DNA of 12,125 nt. It comes from an uncultured Prevotella sp. Its GTDB lineage: Bacteria > Bacteroidota > Bacteroidia > Bacteroidales > Bacteroidaceae. Where the stretch lies: assembly GCA_927910885.1 (NCBI GenBank), contig CAKMOD010000076.1, forward strand, positions 1 through 12,125. The letters are read 5' to 3'. This document shows, piece after piece, positions 8,064 through 12,125 of this stretch (its first letter is position 1; the number at the start of each line of letters is the position of its first letter). The position numbers and the translations under genes are program-made. The notes under the pieces were generated by a model. The model made no database searches. It worked only from the letters and a program-made list of their open reading frames with translations, and was not told the origin of the DNA.

Positions 8064-9179
8064 ATGATAACAGCAGATCAGCTAAAAGATATCCAAGAAC
8101 GCACTGAAGCGTTGCACCGTTATCTTGATATTGACAAGAAACGGATTGAATTTGAGGAGGAACAACTCCGTACACAAGCCCCAGACTTTTGGGATGATCC
8201 AGCTCGTGCACAGGAGCAGATGAAGAAGGTTAAGGATATTGAGAAATGGGTCAAAGCCTATGATAAGGCTCGTGCGCTGGCTGATGAAGTACAGTTGGCA
8301 TTCGATTTCTATAAAGATGAACTCGTCACTGAGGAGGAAGTTGACATCGCATACGCTAAAGTTCTTAAGGTAATTGAAGGCTTAGAGCTTAAGAATATGC
8401 TACGTCAGGAGGAAGACCCGATGGAGTGTGTGATGAAGATTAACTCTGGAGCGGGCGGTACGGAGAGTCAAGACTGGGCTTCTATGCTGATGCGTATGTA
8501 TATGCGTTGGGGCGAAGCACAGGGATATCATGTGACAATCTCTGATATTCAAGATGGCGATGAGGCTGGTATCAAGAGTGTAACAATGAAATTTGAGGGC
8601 GGAGAATACGCTTATGGCTATTTGAAGAGTGAGAATGGTGTACACCGTTTGGTACGTGTTAGCCCGTTCAATGCCCAAGGTAAGCGTATGACAAGCTTTG
8701 CCAGCGTCTTCGTTACTCCTTTGGTTGATGATACGATTGAGGTATTTGTTGACCCTGCTCGCGTTAGTTGGGATACCTTCCGTTCGAGTGGTGCGGGTGG
8801 ACAGAATGTCAACAAGGTAGAGTCAGGTGTACGTTTGCGCTATCAATATGAAGACCCTGACACTGGAGAACAAGAAGAAATCTTGATCGAAAATACGGAA
8901 ACTCGTGACCAGCCAAAGAACCGTGCTAAGGCTATGCAGCTCTTGAAGTCACAGTTGTATGACCGTGCAATGAAGAAACGCATGGAAGAACAGGCTAAGA
9001 TTGAGGCTGGTAAGAAGAAGATTGAGTGGGGAAGTCAGATTCGTAGTTACGTCTTTGATGACCGTCGTGTGAAGGACCACCGCACTAATTATCAGACTTC
9101 TGATGTGGATGGTGTGATGGATGGTAAGATTGATGACTTCATCAAGGCTTACCTCATGGAGTTCCCAACGGAGGAATAA
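8064..9179 (+). CDS. prfB: Peptide chain release factor 2 (RF2)
   Basis: 371 residues, full length. RF2 reads UGA and UAA stop codons in the ribosomal A site and triggers release of the finished protein. The SPF stop-codon recognition motif is at 200-202 (VRVSPFNAQGKRMTSF), which marks RF2 rather than RF1. The peptidyl-hydrolysis motif GGQ is at 245-247 (SSGAGGQNVNKVESG). The C-terminal block RSYVFDDRRVKDHRT is also typical. In many bacteria prfB has an in-frame UGA near codon 25 and needs a +1 shift at CUUUGA. Here the same place (Tyr-Leu-Asp, residues 20-22) reads TAT CTT GAT, with no UGA, so the gene is translated without a shift as written. The start ATG at 8064 gives the expected MITADQLKDI N terminus. 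It stands alone, 171 bases from the acyl-CoA synthetase gene. Confidence 0.95.
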   Translation: MITADQLKDIQERTEALHRYLDIDKKRIEFEEEQLRTQAPDFWDDPARAQEQMKKVKDIEKWVKAYDKARALADEVQLAFDFYKDELVTEEEVDIAYAKVLKVIEGLELKNMLRQEEDPMECVMKINSGAGGTESQDWASMLMRMYMRWGEAQGYHVTISDIQDGDEAGIKSVTMKFEGGEYAYGYLKSENGVHRLVRVSPFNAQGKRMTSFASVFVTPLVDDTIEVFVDPARVSWDTFRSSGAGGQNVNKVESGVRLRYQYEDPDTGEQEEILIENTETRDQPKNRAKAMQLLKSQLYDRAMKKRMEEQAKIEAGKKKIEWGSQIRSYVFDDRRVKDHRTNYQTSDVDGVMDGKIDDFIKAYLMEFPTEE

Positions 9180-9286
9180 AAAGCCTCTCACATCTCCATC
9201 GAAGGGAGGGAAGAACTTAATGGGAAACGGTTTGGATAAAAGTAATAAAGATATAAAGTTACGATAATCCCACTGCTATCTAATAG

Positions 9287-9318
9287 ATCCCCTCCTTTGT
9301 AGGAGTTTGGGGAGGTTT
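9287..9318. repeat. C/G-rich palindromic intergenic element
   Basis: CCCC (9289-9292) and TCC pair with GGA (9302-9304) and GGGG (9309-9312) around TTTGTA, with a bulged TTT, giving a compact hairpin in an otherwise A+T-rich spacer between prfB and the small membrane protein gene. It resembles dispersed Bacteroidales palindromes and the element at 11932-11966. A role as terminator is possible, but no T tract follows directly. Confidence 0.4.
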
Positions 9319-9364
9319 CTTCCCTTATTATTAATGATATACAACCTTTTAAAATAATATAACT

Positions 9365-9502
9365 ATGAGCGAAAGAAGTAAAGTAAACCGTAAGGAAAGA
9401 GAACTTAAACAAGAAAAACAGGCTAAGCGAGTTATTACATGGTTGGCTGTGGTTTTGATAGCATTGAGCGTTCTTACAATCGTTATTGCATCAAATATCT
9501 AA
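9365..9502 (+). CDS. Small single-pass membrane protein, 45 residues
   Basis: ATG at 9365 opens a frame of 45 codons ending at TAA 9500-9502. The first 21 residues (MSERSKVNRKERELKQEKQ and on) are strongly charged, mostly Lys/Arg/Glu. They are followed by one hydrophobic segment of about 20 residues, VITWLAVVLIALSVLTIVIA, ending SNI. Positive charges before the helix suggest the N terminus stays in the cytoplasm. The charged-then-hydrophobic design and sensible codon use argue for a real gene, although it is below the length cut-off of many gene finders. It sits 82 bases before the CYTH gene on the same strand and may share its transcript. I do not know a function; similar tiny proteins occur in Bacteroidales by my recollection. 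Confidence 0.6.
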   Translation: MSERSKVNRKERELKQEKQAKRVITWLAVVLIALSVLTIVIASNI

Positions 9503-9584
9503 TAATAATCAGCGCTTTTATAATGGGCGACAGTTATCTTATTGATAGGTAACGGTCAATGATTATATTAATAATGGGATTTTC

Positions 9585-10082
9585 ATGAGTGGATTAGAGA
9601 TTGAAAGAAAGTTCTTAGTTCATAAGAATATGGACTGGAAAAAGCATGCAAGTAGTTGTAGTCACATACAACAAGGATATTTTGCAGCAGTCAATACCGT
9701 TCGTGTTCGTATCAGGGACGATAAGGGATATCTTACAATCAAAGGCCCATCACGCACAGGTGGTCTATCACGTTATGAGTTTGAAAAAGAGATTACATTG
9801 GAGGAAGCACAGCAGCTAATGCTTTTATGCGAGCCAGGTGTAATTGATAAGCATCGCTATCTTGTTCCTTTTGGTGGTCATACCTTTGAGATAGACGAGT
9901 TTCATGGTGATAATGAAGGACTCGTGTTGGCTGAGGTTGAGTTAGGTAGTGAGGATGAATCGTTTGATAAGCCAGACTTTATCGGCTTGGAGGTGACGGG
10001 AAATCGCCACTTTTATAATTCTCAGATGCGCCGCAACCCATTTAAGCTTTGGCGCGATATCGTACCAGAAGAATACCGATAA
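9585..10082 (+). CDS. CYTH domain protein (triphosphate tunnel metalloenzyme family)
   Basis: 165 residues forming a single CYTH domain. The family folds as a beta-barrel tunnel that binds triphosphate and divalent metal; small bacterial members of the type of Nitrosomonas NeuTTM cleave inorganic tripolyphosphate. The signature ExExK is EIERK at residues 5-9. Further tunnel residues in expected places are Arg40/42/44 (VRVRIR), Lys53 (TIKG), Arg63 and Glu65/67 (SRYEFE), Lys89 and Arg91 (DKHRY), the acidic pair near FEIDEF (101-106), and AEVEL (116-120). The C terminus FIGLEVTGNRHFYNSQM also matches NeuTTM-like proteins. All charged positions appear intact, so it should be active; the physiological substrate is not known from sequence. 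Its last 41 bases overlap the convergent VanZ-like gene. Confidence 0.9.
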   Translation: MSGLEIERKFLVHKNMDWKKHASSCSHIQQGYFAAVNTVRVRIRDDKGYLTIKGPSRTGGLSRYEFEKEITLEEAQQLMLLCEPGVIDKHRYLVPFGGHTFEIDEFHGDNEGLVLAEVELGSEDESFDKPDFIGLEVTGNRHFYNSQMRRNPFKLWRDIVPEEYR

Positions 10083-10434
10083 CTAAGGCTATTGTCGATC
10101 CAATAGCGTCTGCGTAGAAGTCGAGCCATTCGCCACTTCGATTCCCATTTGTACAGTTGGACTGAAGAATCTCTATGAGTCCTCCCATAAGAACAGGTAT
10201 TAACCAGACCCATACGACAATAAACTTTGGGCTGGGATGCTTCGTTGTGCGTATGTATTCAAGGCTTATGCTTAGTCCTAAAACTAAGTAGATAAGACTA
10301 TGCGTCCACTTATCAATAAACCTAACAGAACTCAGTGGAGTTTCTGGAATAGTCATAAAACACAATATCCAAGTTCCTATTACAATAATACAACTAAATG
10401 GATATTTAGTTAAGATGTGTTGTAATATATTCAT
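10042..10434 (-). CDS. VanZ-like family membrane protein
   Basis: 130 residues with four predicted membrane helices: about 13-29, 44-60, 71-90 and 108-124. The VanZ-family pattern is clear: DKWTHSLIYLVLGLS, the GGLIEILQ segment, and RSGEWLDFYADAIGS before the last helix, with conserved Asp, His and Glu residues. VanZ gives low teicoplanin resistance in enterococci, but most chromosomal homologues, as here, have no known link to resistance. The start ATG is read at 10434-10432. The 3' end overlaps the CYTH gene by 41 bases on the opposite strand, which could allow antisense interference. Upstream it is divergent from the transporter gene, 72 bases away. Confidence 0.85.
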   Translation of the reverse strand: MNILQHILTKYPFSCIIVIGTWILCFMTIPETPLSSVRFIDKWTHSLIYLVLGLSISLEYIRTTKHPSPKFIVVWVWLIPVLMGGLIEILQSNCTNGNRSGEWLDFYADAIGSTIALVIGILLVRYRAKA

Positions 10435-10447
10435 ATTTTACTTCTAA

Positions 10448-10482
10448 TTTGATACAAAAGTAGAGATTTTTTCGTAAATTTG
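10448..10482 (+). promoter_or_regulatory. Promoter of the NSS transporter gene
   Basis: TAAATTTG at 10475-10482 fits the -7 consensus. TTTG at 10448-10451 is a possible -33 element with a 23-base spacer, somewhat long. Because this box contains the TTG at 10480, that TTG is unlikely to be a translation start; the ATG at 10507 is preferred. Confidence 0.45.
10455..10462 (-). promoter_or_regulatory. Possible -7 box of the VanZ-like gene
   Basis: Read on the minus strand, TACTTTTG fits TAnnTTTG and lies about 20 bases upstream of the start at 10434. No good TTTG -33 element is visible at the usual distance. It lies within the region shared with the divergent transporter promoter. Confidence 0.4.
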
Positions 10483-10506
10483 CGCATATATTCAAGTCAA
10501 ATTTAT

Positions 10507-11868
10507 ATGGGTGAACAAAAAAGAGCAAAGTTTGGAAGCAAGTTAGGTATGATCCTTGCTACGGCTGGTGGTGCTGTTGGTTTGGGTAATGTGTGGCGTT
10601 TCCCATACATGGCAGGCCAGAATGGTGGAGCAGCTTTCATTCTCATCTATGTCGGTTGTATCTTATTATTGGGCTTGCCTTGTATGATTAGTGAGTTCAT
10701 TATTGGTCGCCATGCAGCCTCAAATACGGCACGTGCCTATACAAAGTTGTCTAATGGGAGTGCATGGAAGTGGGTAGGTTACTTAGGAGTGCTCACTGGT
10801 TTCCTCATTACTGGCTATTATGCTGTGGTTGCTGGCTGGTGTTTGCAATATGGTACAGCCTCTGTGTTGAATCATCTTCACGGTACACCAGATTATTTCA
10901 AGTCCTATTTTGCAGACTTCTCTACCAACCCATGGAAGCCAGTTCTATGGACAGTAATGATTCTACTCTTCACGCATTATGTTATCATTCATGGTGTTAG
11001 GAATGGTATCGAGCGTGCTTCAAAGATTCTGATGCCAGCACTTTTCGTGCTTTTGGTAGCTATTGTCGTTGCATCTTGCCTTCTCCCAGGAGCAAGTAAG
11101 GGAGTTGAATTCCTACTGAAGCCCGACTTTAGTAAGGTGACAGGTGATGTGTTCCTTGGTGCTTTGGGGCAATCATTCTATTCGATGAGTATTGCAATGG
11201 GTTGTATCTGTACATACGCTTCTTATTATAGCCGTCACACAAAGTTGTTGAACTCAGCTGTACAGATTGGTATCATTGATACCTGCGTGGCTATTCTTGC
11301 AGGTTTGATGATTTTCCCAGCAGCATTCTCAGTGGGAGTAAGTCCTGATAGCGGACCATCTCTTATCTTTATCACACTTCCAAATGTCTTTGAACAGGCC
11401 TTTGCAAGTATGCCAGTGGTAGGATATATTATTTCAATGGCATTTTACCTATTGCTTTCAATGGCAGCATTGACCTCATTAATATCCCTACACGAGGTGA
11501 GTACAGCCTTCTTCCAAGAGGAGTTGCACATCAGTCGTCCACGTGCTGCATTGATCGTTACGGCTGGTTGTTCGCTTATCGGTGCTGTCTGTTCGTTGTC
11601 GTTGGGCGAATGGAGTTTCCTCAAGTTGGCAGGTGTCGACCTTTTCGACGTCTTCGACTTCGTGACAGGACAAATCTTCCTCCCTATTGGTGGACTTCTT
11701 ACCTGCCTATTCATTGGCTGGTATGTGCCTAAAAAGCTGGTGAAAGATGAGTTTACTAACTGGGGAACCACACGTGGTATCTTCTTTGGTACTTATTACT
11801 TCCTCATCCGCTTTGTATGTCCATTGGCTATTCTGGTTATCTTCCTACATCAGTTGGGAGTATTCTAA
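10507..11868 (+). CDS. Sodium-dependent transporter, neurotransmitter:sodium symporter (NSS) family
   Basis: 453 residues from the ATG at 10507. An upstream TTG (10480) would add nine residues but falls in the promoter box. NSS proteins of the LeuT fold move amino acids or related small molecules inward with sodium. The N-terminal signature is plain: GSKLGMILATAGGAVGLGN then WRFPY at 30-34 and NGGAAF at 39-44. The unwound helix 6 region follows as GQSFYSMSIAMGCICTYASYYS. About 11 to 12 hydrophobic segments fill the protein, and the length matches the shorter bacterial members such as MhsT rather than the 519-residue LeuT. The frame is intact and ends FLHQLGVF with TAA at 11866-11868. The substrate cannot be told from sequence; an amino acid is the usual case. 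It is divergent from the VanZ-like gene. Confidence 0.95.
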   Translation: MGEQKRAKFGSKLGMILATAGGAVGLGNVWRFPYMAGQNGGAAFILIYVGCILLLGLPCMISEFIIGRHAASNTARAYTKLSNGSAWKWVGYLGVLTGFLITGYYAVVAGWCLQYGTASVLNHLHGTPDYFKSYFADFSTNPWKPVLWTVMILLFTHYVIIHGVRNGIERASKILMPALFVLLVAIVVASCLLPGASKGVEFLLKPDFSKVTGDVFLGALGQSFYSMSIAMGCICTYASYYSRHTKLLNSAVQIGIIDTCVAILAGLMIFPAAFSVGVSPDSGPSLIFITLPNVFEQAFASMPVVGYIISMAFYLLLSMAALTSLISLHEVSTAFFQEELHISRPRAALIVTAGCSLIGAVCSLSLGEWSFLKLAGVDLFDVFDFVTGQIFLPIGGLLTCLFIGWYVPKKLVKDEFTNWGTTRGIFFGTYYFLIRFVCPLAILVIFLHQLGVF

Positions 11869-11931
11869 GCCATTAGATAAGTAAGTTCTCTCTATCTTTT
11901 CCATCCTTAAAAAGTAAGAGAAGAAACTCTA

Positions 11932-11966
11932 TACCAACCCTTCTCCAATAGGAGAGGGGATTGGTA
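11932..11966. repeat. Palindromic intergenic element, possible terminator
   Basis: The arms TACCAACCCTTCTCC (11932-11946) and GGAGAGGGGATTGGTA (11951-11966) pair nearly fully around an AATA loop, with one bulge. It lies 64 bases after the transporter stop. No long T tract follows, so it may be a dispersed palindrome that also stops transcription. Confidence 0.5.
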
Positions 11967-11969
11967 AAT

Positions 11970-12000
11970 ATTAAGAGAGGTCTTAATCTCCACTCTTAAT
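11970..12000. repeat. Inverted repeat
   Basis: ATTAAGAG (11970-11977) is the exact inverted complement of CTCTTAAT (11993-12000), with a nested alternative TAAGA-gagg-TCTTA. It lies directly after the larger palindrome at 11932-11966, in the spacer before the last gene start. Confidence 0.35.
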
Positions 12001-12109
12001 CTACTACCTTTCATCACTTATTCATACTTAATAACTACCTGACCATTCTTTACTTCTATAAAAGAATCTCTTTTGAAGAAAAGTAAAATGACTTAAAATT
12101 CTACACACT

Positions 12110-12125
12110 ATGAAATCTAAAATCA
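12110..12125 (+). CDS. Possible start of a further gene (five codons)
   Basis: ATG at 12110 followed by AAA TCT AAA ATC gives MKSKI and runs off the right edge. A Met-Lys-rich beginning after a 241-base spacer suits a Bacteroidales gene start, but nothing can be said about the product, and the start itself is unproven. Confidence 0.3.

Noticed and set aside
7945..8211. 88-codon open frame on the minus strand between the acyl-CoA synthetase gene and prfB
   Set aside because: More than half lies antisense to the prfB start; the rest is Lys/Ser/Thr-rich low complexity, and a promoter for prfB fits the same DNA better.
10042..10434. VanZ-like gene as a glycopeptide resistance determinant
   Set aside because: No vanS/R/H/A/X genes are nearby, and chromosomal VanZ-family proteins in Gram-negative bacteria have no established link to resistance.

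Overview
The window is almost certainly a join of two genomes. Bases 1 to about 1209 encode the C-terminal part of a GH92 alpha-mannosidase whose protein sequence and base usage look like an oral Streptococcus (mitis group is my guess). From about base 1213 to the end, everything looks like Prevotella or a close Bacteroidales relative: an N-terminally cut TPR protein, a DUF4292 lipoprotein, an EnvC-like protein, an acyl-CoA synthetase, release factor 2, a CYTH protein, a VanZ-like protein and an NSS-family transporter. Bacteroidetes-type promoter boxes (TAnnTTTG) and missing Shine-Dalgarno sequences fit this. Both genera share the human mouth, so a chimeric metagenome or amplified-DNA contig is the simplest reading. 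Genus names here are from recognition of the proteins, not from a search.

Layout: (1) 1-1209, GH92 fragment with two single-base frame breaks. (2) 1213-5339, a tight operon on the plus strand: TPR protein, DUF4292 lipoprotein (4-base ATGA overlap) and EnvC-like coiled-coil/LytM protein (0-base spacing); the TPR and EnvC genes each carry one frame break. This set looks like envelope biogenesis: a lipoprotein or outer-membrane factor and an activator of cell-wall amidases. (3) 5340-6082, a 743-base non-coding stretch with a terminator-like dyad, an 18-bp hairpin, two different arrays of 22-base tandem repeats and a promoter. (4) 6083-7892, long-chain acyl-CoA synthetase with one frame break. 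(5) 8064-9179, prfB (RF2) without an internal UGA frameshift site. (6) 9365-10082, a 45-residue membrane protein missed by length-filtered gene finding, then a CYTH triphosphatase-like protein. (7) 10042-10434 on the minus strand, a VanZ-like protein whose 3' end overlaps the CYTH gene by 41 bases. (8) 10507-11868, an NSS-family sodium symporter divergent from VanZ, followed by palindromic non-coding elements and the first codons of another gene.

All five frame breaks are one-base changes in the length of a short homopolymer, and they occur on both sides of the join. That points to sequencing error rather than real gene decay. Apart from the envelope operon the genes are ordinary housekeeping functions. 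I do not see a new defence, mobile or biosynthetic system; the most unusual real content is the 22-base repeat arrays in the 5340-6082 spacer and the extreme composition of the EnvC-like protein.
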